DNA of 64,000 bases from Bisporella sp. PMI_857 (Eukaryota > Ascomycota > Leotiomycetes > Helotiales > Helotiaceae), in NCBI GenBank assembly GCA_021307315.1, contig JAJSPD010000024.1, forward strand, positions 496,001 through 560,000, in the 5' to 3' direction. Position 1 is the first letter of the stretch. Each line of letters opens with the position of its first letter. A program made the position numbers and the translations under genes. Under the pieces are notes generated by a model that was not told the DNA's origin, ran no database searches, and was given only the letters and a program-made list of their open reading frames with translations. This document shows, one piece after another, positions 47,618-60,300 of the stretch.

Positions 47618-49245
47618 CTATGCCAACAGTCCAACAGCCACCATAATGATGGAAACTAGGATACTGGCTTGAATCCTAGTTGTGCCGGCTGTAGGAAATG
47701 TAGTGCTGATAGTTAATGGCCTCGTTGCGCTCGTTCCATTCTTCGGCACACTAGTACTGGTACTCGTGAGCGTCAATCGCGTTGTGACCTTTGTAGTTGT
47801 CATCCCCGTTCCCCAACTTAATGAAGGCGACATCTGTAGTTGAGCGGTAGCGCCAGCGGGAAAAGTCATAGCTGGACTTGCGATGCTCGTTGGTGGACCA
47901 ATGGATGACAATGTTCCATGTGTTGGGGAGGATTCCGTGCTGGGCAATTGGAGGGTGAGGAAGGGGAGAGTGGTGTGGATCGAGGAGGTACGGCGGGTGG
48001 CGGTTGTGTTGCAGGCGTAGATTGTTATAGTTGAGGGTTTATAGATGATCTTCAGGTTTTAGGATAGGATGACAAAGGGGAAGAGGAGGACCTACTTCTT
48101 TGCTGGTTATTGTTACGGCGTTTGGGACTGTGGAACAGATCTTGGCGTCTTGGTCAGCGATGCATTCATGGATGTTTACATAGAAGAGCTTGAGAGATTA
48201 AGGGTTATTGGATATCAGAGGACTTACAGGAACGACACTTGTCAATTGGCTAGATGTGGATGTGTCCTTCGCTGTGTAGGTCGAGGCAGTGCTGGAGGCT
48301 GAAGTAATTAAGCTAGAAAATGCTGTGTTCTTCACCGTCGTCGTTGAGATCCGGGTTATTTGTCCATCAACGATTGTCATTGTAAGTATATATGCAGGTG
48401 GAGGACTTGGCGACGGTGACGACAAAGTTGACAATATGCTCGGGAGAAGCACTGATTCAGTCTAGAAAATTCTATCATTAGCACCTGACTCTTCTTCCCT
48501 ATCAACTGAATCTTTATGGCGAATTAGAGATGGGACATGAGAAATTGTTGAAGTTTCATTTTAAGGTTACTTATGGTAGCAAATTATGCAAGGTAAGTAA
48601 TAAGAACGGATGGCTGGATGATAACTGAGAGATAGCATAGCTGTGATGGAAGTAATACGTTGGATTACTCACTGATACTGTCACCGACGTTGTTTCGTAG
48701 GGAACATAAGTAGTGGCAGCCTGACGCATCGTCAGCTCCAGGTATCTTAGATACTTGAGAATTTCAAATAAAGTAAGAAATTTACTTACAACCAAATGAG
48801 AGCTAGTGATTGGGAATGCCCCGGAAGAACTCTTGCCAGTGATGACTACCGAACTGGATATAATTGTTGCCAAAGATGGGGTCGATGTGCCAGAGGAGTT
48901 GGATACAGTCACTGTTCTTGTGACTGCAGATGCAGAGGATGTCAAAGAGCTACGTTTTGTTGCTGATTGAATGGCAGAGGTCGGCGAGATTGGTATTTCG
49001 GATGAAACTGTCCAGGTAGTCTGGAAGGTAACGGTGGATGGCTGGGCAGTGGTGGTAGAAACCAAAACAATAGTGCTGATAATCCCAAGATCACCAACCG
49101 TCAAACCCAAAGAAACTGGCCCATTATCAGCTGCAAGGATCTCACGGCCATCGCTGTGATTGCCAATGTAGGTAGGCCTAGGCCGATCATGAGCCCAAGC
49201 TAAACTTCCAACAAAGGCAATTGAGACACCGGAGATGGCCTTCAT
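47618..49245 (-). CDS. Ser/Thr-rich GPI-anchored cell-surface protein
   Basis: Five exons, 49245-48790, 48720-48673, 48461-48228, 48140-48096 and 48049-47618, give 404 residues. The start ATG heads a signal peptide, MKAISGVSIAFVGSLAWA; an upstream ATG in the same frame would bury it. The mature part is Ser/Thr/Val-rich, so probably heavily O-mannosylated, with few Cys. The C-terminus has a small-residue zone (FPTAGTT) and then about 16 hydrophobic residues (ILVSIIMVAVGLLA), a typical GPI-attachment signal. All exons are multiples of three and all four introns are phase 0, with two mini-exons of 48 and 45 nt. The acceptor of exon 4 could be 6 nt upstream. Likely a wall or plasma-membrane mannoprotein; no catalytic domain is seen. 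Confidence 0.7.
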
Positions 49246-51086
49246 TTTCGTGAGAGGGAATGACAAGAAGTTACCAGAGCAAGGTATGCTTGAGAATAGA
49301 GGGAACCGTAAGGTATATCTATGGTTTAGATGAATGTATAACAAGCATTGTCTGTGTTCCACAAGTTAGAGAAAGCTGATGAGGGTTTTGTGAATGTTGA
49401 ATCCCAGAGAAAGTTCTCCTCTTTTATGAGCCCTCTTCGAAGCGAGGCATCATGGGACTGGCTCTAATAAAGAGTACAGTCACCAAAGATGGTGAAAAGA
49501 CTGCCTTTGCCATATGTAACAGCCAATCGACCAGATTGGAGTCATTGTTAGGTTGAAATAATGTATTTGAAACCTCCCCGACATAAAATGCTCCTGCCAC
49601 TGTTAGAGAATTAAAAGGAAGTATATAGCCATTGGACAGCTATATCAATGTACATCTATCTCGTTGTGTATCTTACATGCCGGACTATGTCGTTGTTAAA
49701 GAACATCACGTATAAATTTAGTGCTAGAAGAAATGACCTTATTGTTGACAGGTTACCCAGGGGGAAAAGCACAATCGCGCTAGGGGATTGCTGATGTGTT
49801 CATATAAACGTTAGCATATAATCATATCATTTCTGAGCATACGTGCCATATCCTCTGGATTGCTATACCTTTTCATGATTATGCTTGTGCCCTCTTGAAT
49901 AGCTAAAGCGACCTAGACGTGCGGTGGAAATGGAGGACTTGACATAGAGGATAAAGCAGACTTTTCAGCAAGGCCTATATAGGTTGACGTTAGGATGAGA
50001 TTGACGTGGTATGTGTCTACTAATAGCCTGGTGTTACGATGTTTGTTCGTTTTAGTTAGGCAAGTGTTTCCATTGACTGGTACACCTTTCCTCTCAACAT
50101 GCTAATGTAAACCTTCCGTACAGCAAGGGCAAGACGACATACAGCTAAGCAATCCTTATCATATTCTAATGTGCTAAAACTCTTAACGCATTGATGATGG
50201 GCCATAGAGTTGACTTATGGAGGCTGAATGTAAAATTTGAACAAAGGAGCACTGTCCGCTGAAATATTGCCCCGAAGTCTTCTTGATAGATCTTACCATT
50301 TAGGAGAGGACAAATAATCCATCCGATGATTATGACAACTTGATTACCCCAAAAATCAACCTAGCTAAGTACTAGGTCAATATCTAGCTTACTGATAGAG
50401 TGACATTCCAGTAGCTAAAGACACAGAGTTCAGCATTCAGCATTCAGCATTAGCCAACATAAGTGCTGTCCATAAATATTGGACTCCTCTGTGGCCTCTC
50501 AGCACAAAAGATAATAAAAAGTAAGGGCATAAATTATTCTTTCAGATAGCGTTGTCAAGCCTGACCTTGAGGTCGCTGGGTGCGGTAGAACTATATCACC
50601 AAAGCCTAGAAGGAGAGAGAAGATTATCATTCCATACTAGCTTATACACCTGCTGACCGATACAAAGAGTTTCATAATGATTCAAGAGCATCTTTGACCA
50701 CATTTCCAGAGAGTCCTTCCATCTGCAAACACCATTAGCCTCCGTGCGGTGGCTGAACTCAGTTACAGGCAACGTAAGCATTCTTTCGATTAAACCCACA
50801 ATTCTATATTTCTAGATGTCTTTGAGGTGAATTGATCCAAATATGCAAATGAATCTGGGGTGCTAACGGTGGATGCTGAGCTTGATGAGGATTTGGACGG
50901 AGTAGGGTGCAATACAACGCGCTTGGCAAAACGCGCTTCTTCGTGCGACACCCGTGTATTTCTCCACTTCTAACACGTCCTACGCAACGTCCCCAAGAAA
51001 ACCTATGCCTCACTACTACTGCCAAATCCTTCCACACTGGATCTCTTAACGGTCTCCTTGGTGCTGCGACTCGAGTTCTGAACAAG
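49246..51086. other. Divergent intergenic region, AT-rich
   Basis: 1.8 kb between the start codons of the GPI protein (minus) and Pds5 (plus). It contains a short tandem repeat (CAGCATT, three copies) at about 50427-50450. The Pds5 reading frame extends upstream to about 50907 without an ATG. No other gene is supported. Confidence 0.5.
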
Positions 51087-54000
51087 ATGGCTCCGCGCGA
51101 GCAGGAGCCAGCTCTTTTGGGGCTGAACTTCAACCAGCCTCTGTCATGGAGGGCGGGAAAACCTATAGCCACGGGCGAGCTGCATAAAAGACTCGATGCG
51201 CTGTCGAACGAACTTTCGGAGATGGATCAGGAGGAAATAGACAAGAGCTCATTGACAGGCGTAGCTAAGGAACTTGCGGCACATAACCTTCTTAGCCATA
51301 AGGACAAAGGCGTACGCGCATTTGCAGCATGCTGTCTTGTGGACGTCTTGAAGTTATGCGCTCCAGATGCGCCATTTACTGGAACTCAGTTGAAGGTAAA
51401 AAACATTGGAACATGCTGTAGCACAGATAGCTGATAACAAGCCAGGATATCTTCACACTTTTTATCACCTCCATACTTCCTGCGCTTTCAGATCCTTCTA
51501 ATGCATATAATCCTCAGCACAAATATGTTCTGCAGTCTCTTGCGGAGGTTAAGAGCATTGTATTGGTTATGGATCTTCCGAATGCGGATGTGTTGATGGT
51601 GCACCTTTTCAGCTCCTTCTTCGATATTATTTCTGGATCCTCGAAGTCCTCTACTGGGGAGCAGATAGCCAAGGATATACAATATCATATGACACAGATG
51701 CTTGTTACGTTGGTTGATGAGGCTTCTAGTCTTCCAACTCAAGCGGTAGACATTATTGTTGCTCAATTCCTGCGCGCATCCACACCGGGTTCAGGTAAGA
51801 CACACAATGGTGAAAATCAGGATGAGCGACAGTCAACTCTGCTTCCTAAGGAGCTCCCTGAGGCATACAATATGGCAAAAACTATTTGCAATGCATGTCC
51901 GGAGAAGATGGGTAGATACATCAGCCAATACTTCAATGAGGTTATCATAGATTCAAGCGGATCTGCCAAGGCAAATGGAAATCGCGGAAAGGGAGATGGG
52001 TCGGATGACGAAGATGCTGCGACTGCGGAGGCGGACATGAAGGAACTGTTAAAGGCACATAAGTTACTGCGTGAACTATGGCGAGTATGTCCATCTGTTT
52101 TGCAGAATGTGATTCCTCAGCTAGAAGCTGAGCTCTCCGCTGAAAATGTCGACCTTCGAAAGCTAGCGACTGAAACTTTGGGAGACATAATCTCAGGAAT
52201 TGGAGCCGCTGGTCCACCTCCATCACCAATTATGGATCCTACGGCGTATCCACCAGCAACGATTGAAGATTACCCAGTCTCCCATACATCTGATAGCATC
52301 CTTACGACGCCAATTTCACCACAATCTTTCGCGCAGACACATCCTTCTGTGTACAATAATTTTATCGGAAGGGGTAAGGATAAGTCACAGGTCATCCGAT
52401 CAGGCTGGACTACCGCCATAGGAAGAATCTTAGTGACTTCAGCTGGCGGCATTGGACTAAGTCGTGATGAAGAGTCTACCTTAGTGAAAGGACTCGCAGA
52501 AAAGCTTAATGATGGAGATGACAAGGTCAGACTTGCGGCAGTTAGAGTTATTGCTACTTTTAGCCTTCGAGATGTCATGACAAAGCTAGCACCAAATGGA
52601 AGTATTGGCAGTCCTAACTCAGTGCTGGGCTATCTAGCGGACCGAGTAAGAGATCGCAAGAGCTTCGTCCGTGTAGAAGCCATGACGACTTTGGGAAAAA
52701 TCTGGGGCGTCGCGACTGGCGAAATTGCTGCAGGCAATGAGTCGGTAATCACTGCATTAGGCGGCATCCCGTCGAAGATTTTTGACGCTTATTATGCGAA
52801 TGATCTGGAAATCAATGTTCTTCTGGACCATGTCATGTTTGAGCAACTTATACCCTTATCTTACCCTCCTAAAAAATCTAAGAACTCTAAGGCCACAAAT
52901 GGCAATTCTCAAACACAGACTAACGGCGACGTTCAGTTCGATGCCGATAAAATTCGCACGGAACGTATTCTGCTTTTGGTAAAGTCCCTTGACTCAAAGT
53001 CGAAAAAAGCGTTCTTCGCAATACAGTCTCGGCAAAAGGCATATTCTGATGCTCTGAAAGTATTTCTACAACGTTGTGAGGAATACAACGGAGGTGTTAT
53101 GGATGAAAATGCAAAGGGCATCAAGGTCAAGCTTGATGTTGTGATTAAGTGGTTCACTGCCCTATTGCCTGACTCACCTCGGGTCAATAGCGACATGCAG
53201 AAGTACGCGAAAATGCATGACAGGCGGAGCTACCAGCTCCTGAGATTTGCCATGGACCCAGAGAAAGACTTCAAAACCGTACACAACTCTATCAGAGAGT
53301 TTCAGAAGCGTATCAATGAGGCACCCACAGCGCCGGCTGGACTTTTGGAGACTTTGGTTCCTATCATCTATCGTGCATCGTCCTTGGTATACAATAAAGG
53401 CAATCTTCCGGCTATCTTGCAGTATTCCACAAGCGGCCAGAATGAGCTTCAAGCAGTGGCGAGCGAGTTGAATCAGGAAATCTCACAAAGGATGCCCGAT
53501 ATTTTTAAGAATAATATCAAAGAACTATGCACACTCCTGCATAGCGATGTTCCGTCAGATACCAAACCCAACGATCCGAGTAGTGTTCAGAATCTACGTG
53601 CGCTTGCTCAGTTTGCCAAGGGAAGGCCAGACGACATCCCCAAAGACCGCGGGTTCATCAAGACCTTGGTTCAGTTTGGACGCTATGGCGCACCAGCCAA
53701 AGCCGCAAAATATGCTGTCAATATATTGATTGTGGCCACAGACAGCAAAGAAATGTACGTGAAAGATCTTCTCGAGCAGTCAACTGATAATTGGATTTAT
53801 GGAGAGGATCATTTCTTGACAAAACTTGCAACCATCAGCCAGCTCTCATTGTTGGATCCAGAACAAACTGATGAGGCAAACGATCTGATTCTCGACATTA
53901 CAACCCAACAGATTCTTTTACAGGTTCGGACTATGAAGCAGGACACAGACACAGGCTGGCAGTTGGATGAAGAATTGGATGAGGAATGTGAAGCGAAGTG

Positions 54001-56101
54001 TTGGGCTCTCAAAATTCTTGTTAACCGCGTACGGACCATCAAGGAACCTAAGATTGCTAAGGACCTTGCGATCCCAATCTTTAAATTGTTGAATACATTG
54101 GTGTATAAGAATGGGGAGATCTCGAAAGAAAACAACACTCCACGTCATCATAGATCTCGATTACGACTAAAGGCGGCACATTTGCTTCTGAAGTTATGCA
54201 AGAATAAGATCTTTGATGAGATGCTTACTGCCACAGCGTTCAACCGCTTGGCGTGTGTGGCACTGGATGGACGACCCGAAGTCCGGCGAGGCTTCATTGA
54301 GAAACTGCAGAAGTACCTAGTGAAGGGACATATCTCAAGTCGGTTCTACAGCATCATGTTCATTATGGCACATGAACCTGAGAAAGATTTCAAGAAGTTC
54401 ATTATGACATGGATTCGCTCTCAAACGAGAGTATTACACCAACATAAGACTAATACTATGGAGTCTGCATTTGCGCGACTGTTGTCTCTTCTCGCCCACC
54501 ATCCAGATTATCCTACAGAGGCAGAGACGGAAGAAAAACTTCTAGCTGAATGGAAAGATCATGCAAAGTATATTATCTACTATCTAGACACCGTTTCTAC
54601 AGAAGAGAACCTAGGATTGATATACAAGTACGCTGAACGAGTTAAACAAGCACGGGATGCCATTGATCCAACTCAATCCGAGCGGCTATATGTCCTAAGC
54701 GATCTTGCACAAGCGATAATCAGAGTATGGGAAGTCAAGAAGGGTTGGAGGATCCGCATATTTCCGGGAAAAGTCTTGTTGTCTTCTACCCTGTTTGCTG
54801 CACTTCCAAGCCATGAGGTTGCACAAGAGATCGCTGAAAAGGATTACCTACCTGAGGGGATAGACGATGAATCTTTGGAAGGCCTAGTGCGAAACTATAA
54901 TAAGCAGGTAAATTAACATCTTCTTCTATGGGTTTGGAAATACTAATGGTTGATGTAGGGAAAGCAAAAGCGTAAGGTCGACGATAGAGACGAAGATGGC
55001 CAGCCGGCCACCAAAAAAGTCAAATCAGCGACCAAACCTAGGCCTCGACCCTCTGCTACCCCAAAGCCTAGCAAGGAGAAGAAGTCTACAAAGCAGAAGA
55101 GACAGAAACCAGATGATGAATTCACAACACCCGTAGCAAGCCCTGAAAATAGGCGAAAGAGTGGTCGGGGTGCGAGTGCTGCAAAGGTTTATAGGGATCG
55201 TGATGATAGTGAGGACGATGAAGAGATGATGGAGGGGGTAGCGGAATGGGAGTACCTTGATGACCAGCCTGCATCCGGATCTGATCAAGAGGCCAACTCA
55301 AATGAGGACGATAATAATGCTACGCCATCTCTCGAATCCGAATCAGGGGAAGAAGCAGATGAAGCAGAACCTGATCGTACCCCGCCAAAACCAATTGGCA
55401 AAGCTAGGAAGCCGAAAACTCCTCGGAATACTTCGAAGACTCCCGCAAAGAAGCGTATCATCAGCGATAAGAAGGTTGTGAGTGAAGATGAGAATGAGGA
55501 TGTTGAAATGGACGAAGTCTCGCTGCCAAAATCTGCATCTACGAAGAAGACGAAGCCAACGAAAAATGGCGTTGCACAACAAGGGGCCCCACGATTGGCA
55601 CGAGGAGCAAGATCGAAGGCTCGGGGTAGGTCAGTGGATGACAGTGATGAGGACGGAGAGTTGAGTGACGCCCCAGCTGTGAAAACAGCGTCCGCGAAGA
55701 AAGCGAAAGCTACACCGAAGAAGCCACAAAACCTTGAGGATGACGAGGAGAACAAAGAGCTAAGCGACGTCACACGTCCGAAGACAGCATCTGCGAGGAA
55801 TAGCAAGACGAAGGCTCCCGCCAAGGAGTCTGTAGTTACACCGAAGCCGAAGAGAGGCACCAAAGCCGCGAAGGAAAAGTCACCGAGTCCGGAACCGGAG
55901 GAAGAGCAAGAGGATCATGAGATGGCGGAAGCAGAAGACACGCCGCCTCCAAAGTCGGTTGCCAAATCTGCATCTTCCCGGAAGGTAAGGGCTCCAATCT
56001 TAGGAAAGAAGGCCCCTGTGTCAAAAGCACCTACACGTTCAACTCGAGCAATGAAGGGAAAGGGGAAGCGGGACATCTACGCCATAGAAGAGTCCGAATA
56101 A
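51087..56101 (+). CDS. PDS5: Sister chromatid cohesion protein Pds5
   Basis: Exons 51087-51395, 51446-54907 and 54959-56101 give 1637 residues; both introns (50 and 51 nt) are phase 0. The first 1250 residues are HEAT-repeat helices. N-terminal features include LKLCAPDAPFTGTQLKDIF, typical of Pds5. Further along are blocks such as KLNDGDDKVRLAAVRVI, the LADRVRDRKSFVRVEAM repeat and RHHRSRLRLKAAHLLLKLC near the C-terminal end of the helical hook. From about residue 1260 on the protein is a disordered, highly charged tail with repeated Lys-Ala/Pro and acidic patches and many Ser/Thr, as in other Pds5 proteins. Pds5 binds cohesin (Scc1/Mcd1) and regulates loading, release by Wapl, and Eco1 acetylation. 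The third exon ends in an acidic/basic tail finishing AIEESE. Convergent with the Rco1-like gene. Confidence 0.93.
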
Positions 56102-57351
56102 CCAACGCCTATATAACTACTAGGAGAGCTGCATAGCTGATATGGTACCTTCACGTTTGGAAATACGGGATTGTTGGAGTATGTATAATGGAACATGGAA
56201 GTCGGATGAGCTCGCGTACTTGTGGATAACAGTTGATGAAATGCATTGCTTTGTGTTTGTGTATAAGCAGAGAGCGAGGAACATAACCTTAGCGGTGATT
56301 TGAATAATGAGGGCATGAAAGTATTTAGCTGCATTATGAGCGAATTTTTCACTATCACTACTTGCATTTTTGTTTAATTGGATGTGTAAAGATAAGCAAG
56401 TGGAAGTAAACTGATCTGAGAATTTCGTACAATGAAACTGCCCTCTTCGTTATTAAGCGCCTTTTAAACTACTCCCTCCACCTCAGAGATGCGGAACTTG
56501 TCGCAATGCGAAACTCCCTTCTCTCCGTGCCGATGGATCATCAAACTAAGACTTGCCACCACCTTCATGCACAACTTTAAATACAGATACTCGCTCATAA
56601 TTCATTGAAAAGGAAGCCCGTATACTGTTTAGGATAAGCGCTACGAGAAAATACACCCGTAATGTCAGCACCGCGCTCGGATCCTTCGGCATCAGTCGTC
56701 ACCTCGCCGTTCTCCCACATCATCCACTGATTTCACAACCTGCATCACATGACCATTATCACTCACCATCACAGAGTACAAGATAAGTAGCACAAGTAGA
56801 TGGAACGAATGTATTCTTAAAGTAGCTGATCGCTCAAAGTTAAAGTCAAAGCCTCAGAAAAATCGCTTGCGCATAAATCTCGCGCTCGAGACCATTTTAA
56901 TATGTAGTAACCCTTACAATACAAGTCGTCTAAATCCCAAGTTTGTTTGTGCCCAGAAAATAAATGCGACCTGCCTTCTCTCGCATGCTTGCCGCCCAGA
57001 TCCCTAGTTGCAAGAAGGACAAGAACCTAAACGCCTATTGTACAATCTGCAATGACCCCTGGTGCACGCTAAGGAAAGGAAAGGAAGGAAATGTAGCTAG
57101 GTTGTGCCGGGTGGTGAGTTGTTTCGGGGGAGAAGTTGGGATAGAGGGTAATGGCGTCTCCTGATGATTCTGGTTGTGACACGATCAATAGACCTCGGGA
57201 TGTGAGGTTGTGAGACAGCAGACAGGTGGCATTGTCATGTGCTCTTCGCTTTTGGTCACGTGTAAGGTACATGGTTTGCGAAATGATTCTAGCTACTCTT
57301 TATGTGATATTAGTGTTTGGTAGGTCGAGTATGGTGTGGTGATGAAAAGAA
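56102..57351. other. Intergenic, convergent 3' ends
   Basis: About 1.25 kb between the ends of Pds5 and the Rco1-like gene. Small frames near 56964-57272 occur on both strands and show no features. Confidence 0.5.
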
Positions 57352-60300
57352 TCAGCCTGACATCTCGGTGTCTTTATCGTTCTCGGCCGCAGTTACCGTG
57401 TCGATAGCCGCCTCGGCTTGCTTCTCTGGTGTTGTGCTTTGGTCTCTGGCTGGAGTTTTCTGTCTCTCAGTCGTCCCTTCTGCCTCCACGCTCTTTTCTC
57501 CCTCGGGAGTCTTTGTGCGAAGATCTTTCTCGATCTTAATTGTTTCGACTTTGTCAAGTTCCGATTGCCACTCGCCGGAAGAAGATTTTGAGAGCTCCGC
57601 AGATGTTTCCTTTTCACGCGATTCGGAAAGATCCTCGACCTCTACTTCTTGGACAGCCATCTCAACGTCTGCGGGCTCTATAGTACCTTTGACGGAGGCG
57701 TTTGGTTCTTCCAGTGCTTCACTGGTTGTACTTAAAATAGTATTGATCAAATCTCGCATGGCCCGTAAACTCTGTTCTGTAGAAGCATCACGACGATTCG
57801 CTATGATATCTTCTGGAGTTCCTAGCGCAATCATGGACACGACATCAGGGGGTGCATGAGTCTACCAATCAAGAAGTTAGCGTTGTAATGAAACCAGGAA
57901 TTATCGGAAATGAAACCAAGATTACGTCATCACATGACAAGGATACTTACAAGCAAAGTCTTCGTGAGAATTTGAATGCTATCAGGTAGAGTTCGTGCAA
58001 GCGCTGTAAGATTGAGCGCTGCTTGTTGCTTCTCAAGGTCCGCCTTCTCCCATGCGCTGTTATCAAGCTGTGGATGGGATATCTTTTGGCGTTTGGCAGA
58101 ACGAACTGGTCGAGGTAAATGGCCATATTTGTCGCGGACTCTGTTTAGATCTGTTAGTAAATTTCGTTGGACGATACAATCGAAGTTGAACATACTTGGA
58201 GATGAAATCAAGCTTAACGCTCTTTTCAGGGAGCTTGTAAATCTTTCCATACTCGCTTTGGTCAATATATCCTTGCTCCTCTTCATCATCTGTGAGCTCG
58301 TTCTCAATTTCGATATAGCCATTATTTCTAATGCCACGGGAAGCTGCCCCTCGTACTGGAATGATGGGTTGTGAGTTTTTGAGCTTGCGGAATCGATGAG
58401 CAGGTGCTAGACTTCCTGGAATGGTAACGAGAAGATCATTAACATGCGCTGGGCATCTAAATGGCTTGCCAAGGGTTGGCTCCTTTGCCATCGGAGGGTT
58501 GATGCAGTCAAGATGCCATGAGAGAGGGCAGAAATTGCATGGGATGATTGCACGATCCGGTGACCGAGCTTGACCATTGCACTGATGGCAAAGAATTGCC
58601 TTTCCTTTGCTGTCCTTTAATCTAAAGTAGTCTGGTGCATCTTCCCAGCCACCTCGACCTCCCCTTAGACTTTGTTAGTCGCATTGCACTTACCGTACAG
58701 GACGAGCAACTTACTTGGGTTTCGGTACGGTTACCTCCTCGTACTCTCCAGATTCACCAGTTTTCACTCCCTCGAAATGCTCACGAATGTCTTGGGTAAG
58801 ATGAAAAGCACTCGGGTTCTTTCTGTCTATGCGCAACAGAAGTTTGCCGAAGATGCCGTTATCCTCTCTCCGGGAACCATCAGTTCTGAAAATACAGACA
58901 TTGCAATACCATTCGTTTGGAAGGATAGAATTTTTATCAATTGGTGGATCAGCACAGATGTAGTGGAAGGATCGAGTGCAGCCATCGCAAAGGACTAATT
59001 CTCCATTCCCACTGCATGAAGCGCAATAATCGTCATTGCCATCATCCTGAAAAACACGAGTTAGCATTGAATGATGGTGATGTGGCAAGTTGTGCTAGAA
59101 TGTGGGGGTAGTAGTGGGCTGTGGGCTGGCGTCGCTCGGTAAAGGCGGAATGCAGAGATTGCTGGCCATATGCATTTCGTCGCCAGGAAAGCGAAAAGAG
59201 AAATCGAAATACAAGTAAATTAGGGACAGATGCCTTGCTCCAGTGCCTCTAAGCAGCTACCAATCGTTTTCTGATGATTCCGAAGGCGGAGGTGAGAAAT
59301 TTCATAGACGAAAGACGTATAATGCGGGACCACTCTCCTCAAGCATCAATCGCCTTTATTCAGATTCATCATAAAGACGAGGAAGAAAGAAAATCAAAGA
59401 CAGAACTCGAGCTGCGAAGGAAGGGATTTTAAAAATAACTTACTTGACCGTTCAGAGCCCCCCCTGATGGGCTATTTCGTTCACCGCTTGCTCGTGGAAA
59501 TCCAGCAGTGGCACCTTTCTTCTTCATTGGCCTAGAAAATATGTTAATACTGAGGACTTTTGCCATCAAGAAAAAAGAAATGAATTGTTTCAAGAGTCAC
59601 AGCACAGCCATGAAGTCTTGTTGAGGTGTATGTGCCAATGGAATTCATCGGTAGCACTTCAGGCAAGGCTAATCTAAGGCACAGTTGGGCCACAAATCAA
59701 TCGCGAGGCAGCACATGGCGCCCAAGTTCAATAATAATTCCACCCCAAAGATGCAGAATAGGAGTAAATCGAAATCTATTTACTTACGACATTTTGACTC
59801 GTAGACCAGTACCAGTCTTTGTCTTTCTGGTTGGTCGACCAAAGCCACTAGGGGTTCCAGCGCGAGACGTTGAGAGCGATCCAGGTGCCAGATCGTTCTG
59901 GAAGGATAGATTTGTTGGCGAGCTCAAAGTATCAGAATTGTTATCATTGATACTTTGGGATTGCCGCGTCTTTTTGTTGTAATTCAAGCGAAGCTTCGTA
60001 CGAGCTTTTGACGGGGGAGGCGCCGTCACCGAAACAGAATCATCTGCATCAGACTGCGACTCGGGCTCTGTGAGAAGTGGAAGATCCTCCCTAACATCTC
60101 TCAAAGAACTTTCCTTAACAGGGCCAGCGTTTTTGGTGGCTGCTTCTCTCACGTTGCGTTTCATACGTTGGATCTTGTCGTTCTCATCGTAAGGCAAGCG
60201 ACCTGGGGTTTTGTTTGGATCAACCTTTTGCTTCTTCAGTTTAAGTGCTTTCGCTCCGACAGCAGGAGCTGGTGCAGCTGATGGCATCGCAGCATTATTA

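Noticed and set aside
50907..51086. In-frame upstream extension of Pds5
   Set aside because: No ATG in the extension; the first ATG at 51087 matches the usual Pds5 N-terminus.
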